This document shows, in pieces, positions 8,638-17,937 of a DNA stretch of 64,000 bases; position 1 is the first letter of the stretch; every line of letters begins with the position of its first letter. The notes under the pieces were generated by a model. That model worked only from the letters and a program-made list of their open reading frames with translations, had not been told where the DNA came from and searched no databases. Position numbers and translations under genes: made by a program. This stretch comes from Prosthecomicrobium pneumaticum (GTDB lineage Bacteria; Pseudomonadota; Alphaproteobacteria; Rhizobiales; Kaistiaceae): positions 62,001-126,000 of the forward strand of contig NZ_JACHOO010000010.1 of NCBI RefSeq assembly GCF_014199915.1. The letters run 5' to 3'.

Positions 8638-9693
8638 TCAGGCCGGCTGCGCGCCGGTGCGGACGAGGCGGTAATGCGCCGCCTCGTCGCCGATCGCGGT
8701 GAAGAAGAGGACGAGCCCGGTGATGGCGAGCACGGTGCTCGTGGTGATGCCCTGCGTCTGCAGAATGATTCCGGCGTTGAGGATCACCGCCATCATCGCG
8801 GCGGCCGGGATGACGGCGAGCGCCGAGCCCCGGGCGAGCACCGCGACCATGATGCCGAGATAGCCGAAATTGTTGGAGATGCCGCCCTGCAGACGATGCA
8901 CCGTGCCGGCGACCTCGAACATGCCCGCGACGCCGGCAATGGCGCCCGAGAGGAGCATGACGACGATGATGCGCCGGCGGACCGGCATGCCGGCATAGCG
9001 CGCCGCCTGCGGATTGGCGCCGGCGATGCGCACCTCATAGCCCCAGCGCGTATAGGCGAGCAGCGCCGCCACCCCGAGCGCCATGAGGACCGCGACCGGG
9101 AAGCCCCAATGCACGATGCCCCAGAACTCGGGCACCTCGTAGCGTATGCGGGCGGTCGAGGCGAGCATGTTGCTCTTCGCGTCCCGCCAGGGGCCGGTCG
9201 AGACGTAATAGACGAGGAGGGTGGCGACGAAGTTGAGGAGGAGGGTGGTGATCAGCTCGTTGACGTCGGCATAGGCGCGGGCGAGCGTCGGGATCAGGAT
9301 CCACAGGGCCCCGCCGAGCGCCCCGGCGAGGAACAGCGCGACGAGCATGAGCGGCAGCGGCGCGCCGGCAATCGAGGTGCCGAGCCAGGTGGCGAAGAAG
9401 GCGCCGAGATAGAATTGGCCCTCCGCGCCGATGTTCCAGATGCCGATGCGCTGCGTGAGCGCGACGGCGAGCCCGGTGAAGATCAGCGGCGTGACGAGGA
9501 GGCCGAGATCCTCGAGCCCGAAGGACGAGCCGAAGGTGGAGGAGATCACCTGGACCCCGAGCGCGAGCGGCCGCGCGCCGGTGAAGGCGAGCGCGATGCC
9601 GGCGATGACGAGCGCGAGCACGATCGCCACCAGCCGCGCGAGAACGGCAATGCCGGGATGGGCGGAGGGAAGGCGCTGGAGGCGATAGCTCAT
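8638..9693 (-). CDS. Nucleoside/purine ABC importer permease (NupP/YufP type)
   Basis: Second inner-membrane permease of the importer. The 351-aa product has an N-terminal anchor helix (about residues 17-40), then GIWNIGAEGQFYLGAFFATW, the conserved start of this subfamily, and ELITTLLLNFVATLLVYY. The coupling region AGANPQAARYAGMPV contacts the ATPase. A run of REP palindromes at 9727-9901 separates it from the ATPase gene upstream in transcription, an unusual break in an otherwise tight operon that may reduce or stabilise the downstream message. Confidence 0.92.
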   Translation of the reverse strand: MSYRLQRLPSAHPGIAVLARLVAIVLALVIAGIALAFTGARPLALGVQVISSTFGSSFGLEDLGLLVTPLIFTGLAVALTQRIGIWNIGAEGQFYLGAFFATWLGTSIAGAPLPLMLVALFLAGALGGALWILIPTLARAYADVNELITTLLLNFVATLLVYYVSTGPWRDAKSNMLASTARIRYEVPEFWGIVHWGFPVAVLMALGVAALLAYTRWGYEVRIAGANPQAARYAGMPVRRRIIVVMLLSGAIAGVAGMFEVAGTVHRLQGGISNNFGYLGIMVAVLARGSALAVIPAAAMMAVILNAGIILQTQGITTSTVLAITGLVLFFTAIGDEAAHYRLVRTGAQPA

Positions 9694-9726
9694 GCCGGCC
9701 TGCCGAGCGGAAGGCCCTCACCCCCG

Positions 9727-9901
9727 CCCTCTCCCGCAAGCGGGAGAGGGGGCAGGTCGAGCCGGGAGGAGGGGCGCCGCGTAGAAACCGAAAGGCCAGC
9801 CCCCTCTCCCGCGGAGCGGGAGAGGGGGGACGTCGCGCTTGTCCGTCGCCTCGACGTCAATTCGGACGCGGGGCACTCCCTCTCCCGCTCGCGGGAGAGG
9901 G
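9727..9901. repeat. Three REP-type palindromes inside the importer operon
   Basis: Three copies of CCCTCTCCCGC-loop-GCGGGAGAGGG lie at 9727-9750 (loop AA), 9802-9826 (loop GGA) and 9878-9901 (loop TC). The same core recurs at 21183-21206, 24457-24482 and 24535-24558. Flanks of copies 1 and 3 also share GGGTGAGGG/CCCTCACCC, so the full unit is longer than the palindrome. All fill the gap between the ATPase and permease genes. Confidence 0.85.
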
Positions 9902-9919
9902 GCGGGGTGAGGGCTCTTC

Positions 9920-11497
9920 TCATGCCGCCGCCTCACGGGCCGCGGTGCGGCCGCCCATCAGGAGGCCGATCGTCTCGAAATCGGCGGCCGCGGCATCGAA
10001 CACGCCCATGATCCGGCCCTCATAGAGCACGGCGATACGGTCGGAGAGGTTGAGCAATTCCTCGAGTTCCTCGGAGATCAGGACGACCGCGACGCCCGCG
10101 TCGCGCAGTTCGACGAAGTAGCGCAGCATCGTGTTGATCGCGCCGACGTCGAGGCCGCGGCTCGGATAGGCGGCGACGAGCACCTTCTGCGCGATGCGCA
10201 TCTCGCGCCGGGCGACGAGGCGCTGCTGGTTGCCGCCGGAGAGATTGCGCACCGGCATGGCGAAGTCGGGCACCGCGACCTCGGCCGCCGCGGCGATCTC
10301 GCGGGCGAGCCCGCCCGCGGCGCCCGGCCGGTAGAGCGGGCCGGCGGCGAGGGGGGCGGCCTTGTATTCGCGGATCACCGCATTGTCGGTGACCGAGAGC
10401 GAGGGCGCGAGGCCGCTGCGCAGCCGGTCGTCGGGGATGTGGCCGATGCCGCGCGCCGCACATTCCGAGGCGTCCGGCTTATCGACCGTCTTGCCGTCGA
10501 TCCGGATCGCGCCCGCCGTGATCGGCCGCAGACCGGTCAGAACCTGGCTCAGCTCGCGCTGGCCGTTGCCGGCGACCCCGGCAATGCCGAGGATCTCGCC
10601 CGGCCGCAGCGTCAGGCTGACCTCGGCGAGTGCCGGCAGACCGCGGTCATCCTTCGCGGCGACGCGGTCGAGTTCGAGCACGGGCGGCACGGCGGACGGC
10701 GCAGCGGTGACGTCACGCTTGCGATAATCGCCGAGGACGATGTCGCGGCCCACCATCAGCCGGGCGAGCATCGCCGGATCGCAGGCGGCCGCCTCGTGCG
10801 TCGCGACCTTGCGGCCAGCGCGCAGCACGGTGATGCGGTCGGAGATCTCGAGCACCTCGTCGAGCTTGTGCGAGATGAAGATGACCGCATTGCCCGCTTC
10901 CCTGAAACGGCGAAGGGCCTTGAAGAGTTCGCGCGCTTCGGCGGGCGTGAGCACGGCGGTCGGCTCGTCGAGGATCAGGAGCCGCGCCTCGCGGGCGAGC
11001 ACGCGGAGAATCTCGACGCGCTGCTGTTCGCCGGCCGAGAGTTCGAAGATGCGCTTCGCCGGATCGACATCGAGATTGAAACGCTCGGCGAGCGCCTTGG
11101 TGCGCGCCTCGAGCGCCCGCGCCGAGGCGAAACGCGGCGTCTGCGACCAGCCGAGATGGATGTTCTCCGCGACGGTGAAGGCCTGAACGAGCTTGAAGTG
11201 CTGGTGCACCATGCCGATGCCGGCGGCGATCGCCGCGACCGGGGAGGCGAAATGCGCGTCATAGCCATCGATGACGATCTCGCCGGCATCCGGCTGGTAG
11301 ATGCCGGTCAGGATGTTCATCAGCGTCGACTTGCCGGCGCCGTTCTCGCCGAGCAGCGCGTGGATTTCGCCGCGCTTGACCTCGAGGTCGACCCCCTCAT
11401 TGGCGACGACGCCGGGAAAATACTTCGCGATGCCCCGCATCAGGACGATCGGCGGCGTTCCCGCGCCGCCGATCGCCGTTTCGCCCGTCTGCGTCAT
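9920..11497 (-). CDS. Nucleoside/purine ABC importer ATPase (two NBDs)
   Basis: ATPase of the BMP-type importer, 525 aa with two nucleotide-binding domains in tandem. NBD1 is complete: Walker A GENGAGKST at 50-58, signature LSAGEQQR and Walker B LLILDEPTAVL. NBD2 has a degenerate Walker A (GVAGNGQREL) and a signature LSGGNQQR, and its Walker B region reads LVAAYPSRGLD, lacking the usual acidic Asp-Glu pair. Such asymmetry is normal for nucleoside and sugar importers of this class. ATG 11497 is 10 bp downstream of the binding-protein stop. The C-terminus is alanine-rich and abuts the REP cluster. Confidence 0.94.
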   Translation of the reverse strand: MTQTGETAIGGAGTPPIVLMRGIAKYFPGVVANEGVDLEVKRGEIHALLGENGAGKSTLMNILTGIYQPDAGEIVIDGYDAHFASPVAAIAAGIGMVHQHFKLVQAFTVAENIHLGWSQTPRFASARALEARTKALAERFNLDVDPAKRIFELSAGEQQRVEILRVLAREARLLILDEPTAVLTPAEARELFKALRRFREAGNAVIFISHKLDEVLEISDRITVLRAGRKVATHEAAACDPAMLARLMVGRDIVLGDYRKRDVTAAPSAVPPVLELDRVAAKDDRGLPALAEVSLTLRPGEILGIAGVAGNGQRELSQVLTGLRPITAGAIRIDGKTVDKPDASECAARGIGHIPDDRLRSGLAPSLSVTDNAVIREYKAAPLAAGPLYRPGAAGGLAREIAAAAEVAVPDFAMPVRNLSGGNQQRLVARREMRIAQKVLVAAYPSRGLDVGAINTMLRYFVELRDAGVAVVLISEELEELLNLSDRIAVLYEGRIMGVFDAAAADFETIGLLMGGRTAAREAAA

Positions 11498-11506
11498 GAC
11501 TTCGTC

Positions 11507-12631
11507 TTACGAGCCAACGCCGGTGACACCCTCGATCGACCAGTCCCAATTGTAGAGCCAGGCGTCGTCGACCGCCTCGCCGTCCTTCACCCGCACGGCG
11601 CCGGTCGAATCCTTGATCGGTCCGGTGAAGGGGTTGAACTTGCCGTCGAGAATGTCCTTGCGGACCGCATCGGCCTTCGCCGCGACATCGGCCGGAACCT
11701 TGGCGCCCCAGGCGTCGCGGTCGACGCCCGCGCCCATCTTGAGGATGGTGCCCGCCGGCGCCCACTTGCCTTCGAGCCGCGCCTTCACCTGCTCGACATA
11801 GTATTGCTTGAAGTCGACGATGATCGACGAGACATAGGCATTCGGCCCGTAGCGGCGGATGTCGGTGTTCCACATCGCCGCCCAGACGCCGCGCTGCTCG
11901 GCGACCTGCAGATAGCCGGCCTCGTCCATGATGCCGAACAGGAAGTCGCAGCCATTGTCGATCAGCGCCGTGCCGGCCTGGGTCGCCGCCTGCGGATCGA
12001 ACCAGGAATTGATGGTGATCGCCTGCAGCGTCGCGTTGGGGTTCACCGTGCGCGCGCCCATCAGGAAGGCATTGGTCGAGGAATAGACCGAGGGGACGGG
12101 GAAGGACGCGACATAGCCGAGCTTGCCGGTCTTCGACAGCGCGCCCGCGGCGACGCCGACGACGAAGGTCGGCCACCAGTGCGCGACGTAATACCAGCCG
12201 AGATTGTCGCCGAGCGTGCGGCCGTCGCATTCGAGGAAGGCGGTGTCCGGCGCACGGTTGGCGACGTCGTAGAAGAAATCGCCGTAATTGGACGTCGAGA
12301 ACAGGATGTTGGCGCCCTCCGAGACGAACTGGCGGAAGGTGCGCGTCGCGTCGGCCGAATAGGGGATCGACTCGACCTCGAGATATTTCGCCTTCGGATA
12401 GGCGGCCTTGACCGCTTCGAGCCCCTGATGGTGGCTCCAGGTCCAGCCCTCATCGGTGATCGGGCCGACATGGCCGAAGGCGATCACGGCCTCTTCCTCG
12501 GAAATGCCGGGGAGGGCGGCGCGCGCCGGCCGCACGAGCCCCGGCAGCAGCATGGACGCGCCGGCCGCCGCGCCGACATTGAGCCCGAGTTGCATGAAGC
12601 GGCGGCGAGACAGCTCGCTCGGATCGATCAT
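11507..12631 (-). CDS. BMP-family substrate-binding protein of the purine/nucleoside importer
   Basis: Periplasmic receptor of the importer and first gene of the operon. The 374-aa product begins with a twin-arginine signal (SRRRFMQLGLNVGAAAGAS, then cleavage near ARAALP), so it is probably exported folded by Tat. The mature part has BMP landmarks: FGHVGPITDEGWTWSHHQG, YSADATRTFRQFV, ILFSTSNYGDFFYDVA and GKLGYVASFPVPSV. ATG 12631 has GAGGG about 7 bp upstream; a longer frame begins in arginine-rich untranslated sequence. BMP proteins bind purine nucleosides, and the neighbouring deaminases make a purine base or nucleoside likely. Confidence 0.93.
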   Translation of the reverse strand: MIDPSELSRRRFMQLGLNVGAAAGASMLLPGLVRPARAALPGISEEEAVIAFGHVGPITDEGWTWSHHQGLEAVKAAYPKAKYLEVESIPYSADATRTFRQFVSEGANILFSTSNYGDFFYDVANRAPDTAFLECDGRTLGDNLGWYYVAHWWPTFVVGVAAGALSKTGKLGYVASFPVPSVYSSTNAFLMGARTVNPNATLQAITINSWFDPQAATQAGTALIDNGCDFLFGIMDEAGYLQVAEQRGVWAAMWNTDIRRYGPNAYVSSIIVDFKQYYVEQVKARLEGKWAPAGTILKMGAGVDRDAWGAKVPADVAAKADAVRKDILDGKFNPFTGPIKDSTGAVRVKDGEAVDDAWLYNWDWSIEGVTGVGS

Positions 12632-13034
12632 CCTGAACCCTCTCTGTTCTGGTTCTCCGGCGGACGCCGGGCGATGACCGCCGCGATCGACCCTGCTCGA
12701 CCCGCGGCATCGGCCGATACGAAGCAACCTTCGGGCCATGAGGCGTCGCCGCCTCCGCCCGAGCCGCTGCCCCGGCTCCATCACCCCTTGCCCGGGCGCG
12801 CCCTCCGCCGCTTTCGAGCTGTCGGACGGCTGCGCCGCTCATCACGCTGGCAATTCGCCGGTGTTCCGCATAGGCGCAATTTCTGGATCGGGATGTTGTT
12901 CTGGACACAACGGTGTGCCGCTTCGTCGCGCTGCGTGCCGAGGCGGATTGCAGGCTGCTTGCCTAGCGGCTAGACATGCTCAACAGTTGAGCGAATGACG
13001 CGCGGAACGGCGCGCTCGGGGTGGAAGAGAGGGC
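12632..13034. promoter_or_regulatory. Divergent control region between importer and Rieske operons
   Basis: A 403-bp gap between the binding-protein gene (minus) and the acylphosphatase-like gene (plus) must hold both promoters. It contains a perfect 7-bp inverted repeat, GCTCAAC-A-GTTGAGC at 12978-12992, and a looser GTTGT-N7-ACAAC dyad near 12896-12912. No credible coding frame is seen. Either dyad could be an operator, possibly for the LysR protein encoded at 17011, but that is inference. Confidence 0.5.
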
Positions 13035-13268
13035 ATGCCGCGGGCTTCCTATGTCTTTCTCGGCCGCTTCGAGCCGGCGAGCTTCGCCGAATTCGTGCGT
13101 CACCGCGCCGCCCGGCTGGCGATCGCCGCCGAGATCGGAGCGCTCGGCGCCGAGCGGATCGAAGTCGCGGTCGCCGGCGCGGAGGAACTGATCGAGATGT
13201 TCGAGATGGCCTGCAGCCTCGGGCCGATCGATTGCGTGGTGCTCGACGTGCTGCGCCGACCGAACTGA
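13035..13268 (+). CDS. Acylphosphatase-like small protein
   Basis: First gene of the Rieske operon, 77 aa, with a strong ribosome-binding site (GAGAGGG) before ATG 13035. The pattern YVFLGRF, FAEFVRHRAARLAI, GAERIEVAVAG, ELIEMFEMACSLGP and a final beta strand matches the size and strand/helix order of acylphosphatases. The phosphate-binding loop usually reads GxVQGVGFR; here it is GRFEPASFAEF, so the glycine loop is missing and activity is doubtful. It may be a structural or assembly partner of the Rieske protein encoded 19 bp downstream. The family assignment is tentative. Confidence 0.65.
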   Translation: MPRASYVFLGRFEPASFAEFVRHRAARLAIAAEIGALGAERIEVAVAGAEELIEMFEMACSLGPIDCVVLDVLRRPN

Positions 13269-13287
13269 GAGGAGAAGGGGGAAGGGG

Positions 13288-13980
13288 ATGTCCATGTCCG
13301 CGGGGTGGTATCCGCTCGCGCTCGCCGACGGCATCGAGCCCGGCACATCGGCCGGGACGCAACTGTTCGGCAAGGAACTCGTGGTGTGGCGCGACGCTGG
13401 CGGCGCCGCCCATGTCTGGGAGGACCGCTGCCCGCATCGCGGCATGCGGCTCTCCTTCGGCTTCGTCCGCGGCGACCGCATCGCCTGCCTCTATCACGGC
13501 TGGCAATTCGACGGCGCCGGCCAATGTCGCGCCATTCCGGCCCATCCCCATCTCGACGTGCCGGAGACGATCAAGGTCGCAACCTACCGGGTCGCCGAGC
13601 GGGCCGGGGTGATCTGGGCGGCCGACGCCCATACCGAAGCGCCCGAGCCCGCCGCGCGCGACGCCCTGACGCCGATCCGCAGCCTCTATGTCGACCGGCC
13701 CGTCGCGGCCGTGCGCGCCGCGCTCGCCGGAGCCGGCTTTCCCGGCGCCGACGGCGCGCCGCTCCCCTTTGCGGGCGATGCCGGCGGCCTGCTCGCCTTC
13801 GGCGCGCCCGAGCCGGTCCTGTTCGCCGCGCTGCAGCCTTTCGCCGCCGGACGGACGGCGCTGCACATCCTCGCCGTCGGGGCTCCCGCTGCGGAAGACC
13901 GGGTCGCGCTCGCCGGCGCTGCCGAGGTGCTGCGCCGGGCGCTCGAAGGCGCGTCGGCGCTTGCGGAGGCCGCCGCATGA
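13288..13980 (+). CDS. Stand-alone Rieske 2Fe-2S protein
   Basis: Predicted electron carrier for the two Rieske-less oxygenases in this window. The 230-aa protein starts like an oxygenase alpha subunit (SAGWYPLALADGI) and carries the cluster motif C48-P-H50 and C67-L-Y-H70 (DRCPHRG and ACLYHGW). After about residue 110 the usual iron-binding catalytic domain is absent. Instead a 120-residue alanine-rich tail follows, with no NxxDxxH motif. The two halves of a normal alpha subunit are therefore encoded as separate proteins. It overlaps the GST-like gene by 4 bp (ATGA). Small Rieske ferredoxins are about 105 aa and lack this tail, so it is not a standard ferredoxin. Confidence 0.88.
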   Translation: MSMSAGWYPLALADGIEPGTSAGTQLFGKELVVWRDAGGAAHVWEDRCPHRGMRLSFGFVRGDRIACLYHGWQFDGAGQCRAIPAHPHLDVPETIKVATYRVAERAGVIWAADAHTEAPEPAARDALTPIRSLYVDRPVAAVRAALAGAGFPGADGAPLPFAGDAGGLLAFGAPEPVLFAALQPFAAGRTALHILAVGAPAAEDRVALAGAAEVLRRALEGASALAEAAA

Positions 13981-14606
13981 GTCTCGTCCTCTATGACTAC
14001 GCGCTCGACGAGAACTGCTACAAGGTCCGGCTTCTGCTCTCGATCCTCGGCGTGCCGCACGAGACGGTGGCGATCGACATGTTTCCGGGCAGCGAGCACC
14101 GCGGCCCCGCGTTCCTCGCCCTCAATCCGCGCGGCACGCTGCCGGCGCTCTTCGCCGACGGCCTGCTGCTGACCGGGGCCGAGGCGATCCTCGCATATCT
14201 CGCCGAGCGTTTCGACGAGAGCGGCACGTGGCTCCCCGCCGACCCGGCCGCCTTCGGCGCGGTGCTGAGCTGGCTGCATTTCGCGGTCGACGAGCTCTCC
14301 GCCGCGGCGCGCGCCCGGGCGCATGCGATGACCGATGCCCCGGCCGACGAGGCCGCGGTCGTCGCCGCGGCGCGCGCCGCGCTCCGGCTGATGGACGACC
14401 ACATGACGAAGCGGGAGTTCTCCGGCGGACGCTTCTTCGTCGGCGAGACACCGACGATCGCCGACCTCGCGCTCTTCCCGGCCTTCGCCCTGTCGCGCGA
14501 CTACGGCATCGATCACGACGAGTTCCCGGCGCTCCGGCGCTGGATCCGCCGCGTGCGCGCCGTCTCGGGCTTCCTGACAATGCCGGGCATTCCCGACTAT
14601 CATTGA
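13977..14606 (+). CDS. GST-like protein, possible NdmE-type oxygenase partner
   Basis: A 209-aa glutathione S-transferase fold protein. The N-terminal thioredoxin-like domain includes [18 protein letters not shown], the cis-Pro motif GTLPALF and the glutathione-contact pair [13 protein letters not shown]. The helical C-terminal domain has [14 protein letters not shown], the N-capping box with Asp. A Cys (ENCYK) sits in the active-site region. It is translationally coupled to the Rieske gene. In caffeine catabolism the GST-like NdmE is needed to assemble the NdmC oxygenase with its Rieske donor, so a structural role here is attractive, though detoxification or thiol-dependent catalysis is equally allowed by sequence. 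Confidence 0.85.
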   Translation: MSLVLYDYALDENCYKVRLLLSILGVPHETVAIDMFPGSEHRGPAFLALNPRGTLPALFADGLLLTGAEAILAYLAERFDESGTWLPADPAAFGAVLSWLHFAVDELSAAARARAHAMTDAPADEAAVVAAARAALRLMDDHMTKREFSGGRFFVGETPTIADLALFPAFALSRDYGIDHDEFPALRRWIRRVRAVSGFLTMPGIPDYH

Positions 14607-14635
14607 GGCCGACCCGACGAGGAGGACCTTCCGAA

Positions 14636-16435
14636 ATGGCCGCGCTCACCCGATTCTCCGTCGCCCCGCTCGCCGGGATGACCCGCCGGCTCGCCGACGT
14701 CGCCTCCGGCCGCGCCGACCCCGATCTCGTGATCACCGGTGCACGGGCGCTGTCGACCTATACCGAGCGGTTCCTTCCCGAGCGCGAGATCTGGATCGCC
14801 GGCGGCCGCATCGCCGCCCTGAAGCCGGCGGGCGCCCACAAGGGCGGCGCGAGGCGCTACGACGCGCAGGGCGCCATCCTCGCCCCCGGCCTCGTCGATC
14901 CGCACATCCACATCGAATCCTCGATGGTGACGGCCTGCGCCTATGCCGAGGCGGCGCTCTTGAACGGCACCACGACGATCTTCTGCGACAGCCACGAGAT
15001 CGGCAATGTGATGGACGTGGCGGGCGTCGAGGCGATGCTCGAGGATGCGCGCCAGGCGCCGCTGTCGATCTTCCTCACCGTGCCGTCGACCGTGCCCGCC
15101 ACCTCGGCGGAGCTCGAGACGGCGGGCGGCGACCTGACCGCCGACAAGATCGCGGCGATCTTCGACAAATGGCCGGAGGCCGTTGCGCTCGGCGAGAAGA
15201 TGGACTTCGTCCCCGTCGCGCTCGGCGACGAGCGGAGCCACGCGATCATCGCCGCGGCGCTGTCCCGCGGCCGGCCGGTCTGCGGCCACGTCTATGGCCG
15301 GGAGTTCGTGGCCGCTTACGCCGCCTCGGGCGTCACCGACACGCACGAGGCGATCGACCGCGACATCGCCGACGACCTGCTCGAGGCCGGCGTCTGGATC
15401 TTCCTGCGCGGCGGCCCGCCGACGACGCCGTGGCACTCGCTGCCGCAGGCGATACGCGCGGTCACCGAACTCGGCGCCAGCCACAAGCGCGTCGCGGTCT
15501 GCACCGATGATCGCGACGCCGACGACCTGCTGATGTTCGGCCTCGACTGGGTGACGCGCGAGGCCGTGAAGGCCGGCATGAGCCCGGAACAGGCCTGGTC
15601 GATGGGCTCGCTGCACGGCGCCACCCGCTACGGCATGGAAGGCGAGATCGGCGGTCTCGGCGGCGGCCGGCGCGCCGACCTCGTGCTGATGAACGACGAT
15701 CTCGATCCGACCCACACCTGGTATGGCGGCGAACTGGTCGTCGAGAACGGCCGCATCACGCCGCTGCTCGATGAGGCGCTCTCGACCCGCTACACCTATC
15801 CGAAGGCGGCCTATGCGACGGTGAAGCTGCCGAAGGCGCTGAAGCTCGCGCCCGAATTGCCGACCGAGCGTGTCACGGTCTCGGCGATCCGCACCGAGCT
15901 GCCCGGCATCACGCTCGCCCACGAGAAGATCGTGCTCGATCCGGCGAACGACTGGCAGACCCATTTCGACCGGCACGGTCTCTGCTTCGTCACCGTGGTC
16001 GAGCGGCACGGCAAGTCGCCCGGCAATGTCGCGCACGGGCTGCTCTCCAATTTCGGCCTGAAGCGCGGCGCCGTCGCCTCCTCGGTCGGGCACGACAGCC
16101 ACAACATCATCGTCGCCGGCACGAGCGAGGCGGACATGCAGGTGGCGCTCGACGCCATCGAGGCGCATCAGGGCGGCGTCTGCGTCGTCGCCGACGGCGT
16201 CGTCAAGGCGCTCGTCGCCCTGCCGATCGCCGGCCTCCTCTCCGACAAGCGCGTCACCGCGGTCGCCGAGGAGGTTCAGGCGCTGAAGCGCGAATGGGAG
16301 GCCGCCGGCTGCACGATCGCCTATATGGGCTTCAACCTGATCCCGCTCTCGGTGATCCCGGAAATCCGGATCACCGACAAGGGCCTGGTGCTCGTTCCGG
16401 AGATGGCGCTTCAGCCGCTCTTCTCGCCGGCATGA
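14636..16435 (+). CDS. ade: Adenine deaminase
   Basis: Hydrolyses adenine to hypoxanthine and ammonia with a binuclear metal centre. The 599-aa length and motifs fit bacterial adenine deaminase: [58 protein letters not shown], and the C-terminal family-specific block [15 protein letters not shown] 14636 has GGAGG 9 bp upstream. It is the last gene of the Rieske operon, so purine-base deamination and the split oxygenase are probably co-induced. Its 3' end overlaps the opposing deaminase gene by 25 bp. Hypoxanthine could be handled by the xanthine-dehydrogenase-type enzyme encoded at 23606-27321. Confidence 0.93.
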   Translation: MAALTRFSVAPLAGMTRRLADVASGRADPDLVITGARALSTYTERFLPEREIWIAGGRIAALKPAGAHKGGARRYDAQGAILAPGLVDPHIHIESSMVTACAYAEAALLNGTTTIFCDSHEIGNVMDVAGVEAMLEDARQAPLSIFLTVPSTVPATSAELETAGGDLTADKIAAIFDKWPEAVALGEKMDFVPVALGDERSHAIIAAALSRGRPVCGHVYGREFVAAYAASGVTDTHEAIDRDIADDLLEAGVWIFLRGGPPTTPWHSLPQAIRAVTELGASHKRVAVCTDDRDADDLLMFGLDWVTREAVKAGMSPEQAWSMGSLHGATRYGMEGEIGGLGGGRRADLVLMNDDLDPTHTWYGGELVVENGRITPLLDEALSTRYTYPKAAYATVKLPKALKLAPELPTERVTVSAIRTELPGITLAHEKIVLDPANDWQTHFDRHGLCFVTVVERHGKSPGNVAHGLLSNFGLKRGAVASSVGHDSHNIIVAGTSEADMQVALDAIEAHQGGVCVVADGVVKALVALPIAGLLSDKRVTAVAEEVQALKREWEAAGCTIAYMGFNLIPLSVIPEIRITDKGLVLVPEMALQPLFSPA

Positions 16436-16923
16436 CCGCCGTCCCGGTCCCACACGCCGGCATGAAGGGCGACCGCCTCCTCGGCGAGGAGCGGCCCGAC
16501 GACCTCGACGATGCGCTGGCCGGCCGCGAAGACGGCACGGCACGGCAGGTCGAGGGTCGGGTTCTCCGGATGATCGCCGGTGATCGCCTTCAACTGCTCC
16601 TCCGAGCAGCCATAGACGACGCGCCCGACGCCGGCCCAGTAGGCGGCGCCGGCGCACATCGCGCAGGGCTCGGCCGAGCTGTAGAGCGTGCAGTCGGCGA
16701 GAAAGTCGGGCCGATAGGCCATCGAGGCGCGGGTCATCAGCACACGCTCGGCATGCCCCGTCATGTCCTGATGGGGGCTGTAGGCGTTCTCCTGCTCCAT
16801 CAGCACGGTGCCGTCCGGCCCGACCAGGATGGCGCCGAAGGGATGGTTGCCTTTCGCCGCCGCGGCGCGGGCGACCGCGAAGCTCCGCCGCAGGTGCATC
16901 TCGTCGTCCGCTCGCGCCGCCAT
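16411..16923 (-). CDS. Guanine/nucleoside deaminase of the CDA fold
   Basis: Predicted zinc hydrolase that deaminates a nucleobase, probably guanine. The 170-aa product has the catalytic HAE (TGHAERVLM) and zinc motif PCAMC ([15 protein letters not shown]), preceded by [10 protein letters not shown], as in GuaD/TadA-like proteins. ATG 16923 is chosen; the frame runs much further upstream but opposite to the LysR gene. The sequence [15 protein letters not shown] resembles guanine deaminase more than tRNA-specific TadA. It is transcribed away from the LysR gene over an 87-bp gap that contains a GTCCGGAC dyad at 16947-16954. Confidence 0.9.
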   Translation of the reverse strand: MAARADDEMHLRRSFAVARAAAAKGNHPFGAILVGPDGTVLMEQENAYSPHQDMTGHAERVLMTRASMAYRPDFLADCTLYSSAEPCAMCAGAAYWAGVGRVVYGCSEEQLKAITGDHPENPTLDLPCRAVFAAGQRIVEVVGPLLAEEAVALHAGVWDRDGGHAGEKSG

Positions 16924-17010
16924 GTCCGCCCGTTCCCTCGTCCCCTGTCCGGACCAGTATCCTCGGATGCGGACGCTTCCCGCAAGGCCAGCTGAGACCC
17001 GCGCCCCGCC

Positions 17011-17934
17011 ATGGATCCGCACCGCCTCGGCCTCGTCTCGACCCGGCTGCACTATTTCCAGCTCGTCGCCCGCGTCGGCTCGATCCGCCAGGCGGCGCGG
17101 CTGCTCAATGTCGCGCCGTCCTCGATCAGCCGGGTTCTCGTCCAGCTCGAGGAGGAGATCGGCACGCCGCTCTTCGAGCGCATCCGGCAGCGGCTGAAGC
17201 TGACGAGCGCGGGCGAACTGCTGCTCTACCACGCCCGGACGAGCGTCTCGGAACTCAACCGCGCCGTGACCGAGATCAACGACCTGTCCGGGCTGCGGCG
17301 CGGCACGGTGGCGCTCGGCACGGTCGAGAGCGTCGCGCGCGGCCTGCTGCCGGGCGTGCTCGCCGCGCTCTGGGAGCGTCATCCGGCGATCACGGTCGAT
17401 GTCAAGGTGATGGGGTCGCAGCAGGCCTTCGGGGCGGTCGCGGACGGCGAATGCGACATCGCCGTCGCCTTCGACGTGCGGACGCCGAAGAACGCGCAGC
17501 GCCTCGCCGGCGCGCCGCTCGAGCTCGGCGCGCTGCTGCCGCCCGGCCACCGCCTCGCGGCGCGGCCGGCGCTGCGCCTCTTCGACCTGTCCGGCGAGAA
17601 GGTCGTCTTCTCCGATCAGAGCCTGACGCTCGGCCCGTCGATCGAGGAGGCGCTCAACGGGGCGGCGGTCGATCTCGTCCGCCGGGCCCGCACCAATTCG
17701 ATCGGCCTGATGGCCGATCTCGCCGCGCGCGGCCTCGCCGTCGCTCTGCAGACGCGGGTCGGCGTCGAAGAGGAAATCGCCGCCGGCCGTCTCGTCTTCG
17801 TGCCGCTGCGCGATCCGCGGCTGAAGCCGCGCAAGCTCGTCCTCATCGCCCGCTCGAAGACCGAGATCTCGGAAGCGGCCGACGGGCTCGCGGCGATGCT
17901 GGCGCGGACTGTGGACGGATTGGCGGAGCGGTAG
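17011..17934 (+). CDS. LysR-family transcriptional regulator
   Basis: 307-aa LysR regulator and likely controller of the surrounding purine-type operons. The N-terminal winged helix-turn-helix (about residues 13-70) reads YFQLVARVGSIRQAARLLNV then SSISRVLVQLEEEIGTPLFER. It is followed by a linker helix and a two-lobed periplasmic-binding-type effector domain from about residue 95, ending at LARTVDGLAER. It is the only regulator between 3.6 and 28.8 kb. Its divergent neighbour is the deaminase gene. The effector is unknown; a pathway purine or its oxidised product would be usual. Confidence 0.93.
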   Translation: MDPHRLGLVSTRLHYFQLVARVGSIRQAARLLNVAPSSISRVLVQLEEEIGTPLFERIRQRLKLTSAGELLLYHARTSVSELNRAVTEINDLSGLRRGTVALGTVESVARGLLPGVLAALWERHPAITVDVKVMGSQQAFGAVADGECDIAVAFDVRTPKNAQRLAGAPLELGALLPPGHRLAARPALRLFDLSGEKVVFSDQSLTLGPSIEEALNGAAVDLVRRARTNSIGLMADLAARGLAVALQTRVGVEEEIAAGRLVFVPLRDPRLKPRKLVLIARSKTEISEAADGLAAMLARTVDGLAER

Positions 17935-17937
17935 ACC

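Noticed and set aside
9727-9901. Repeated palindromes as a CRISPR array
   Set aside because: There are only three copies, with uneven spacing of about 52-75 bp, each self-complementary, and no cas genes nearby. They match dispersed REP elements.
10439-12973. 844-codon open frame on the plus strand opposite the ABC ATPase and binding-protein genes
   Set aside because: Its composition mirrors the antisense of the real genes, and it has no recognisable domain or ribosome-binding site.
16411-16923. tRNA adenosine deaminase TadA
   Set aside because: The HAE and PCAMC motifs are shared, but the purine catabolic setting and the late region fit guanine/nucleoside deaminase better.
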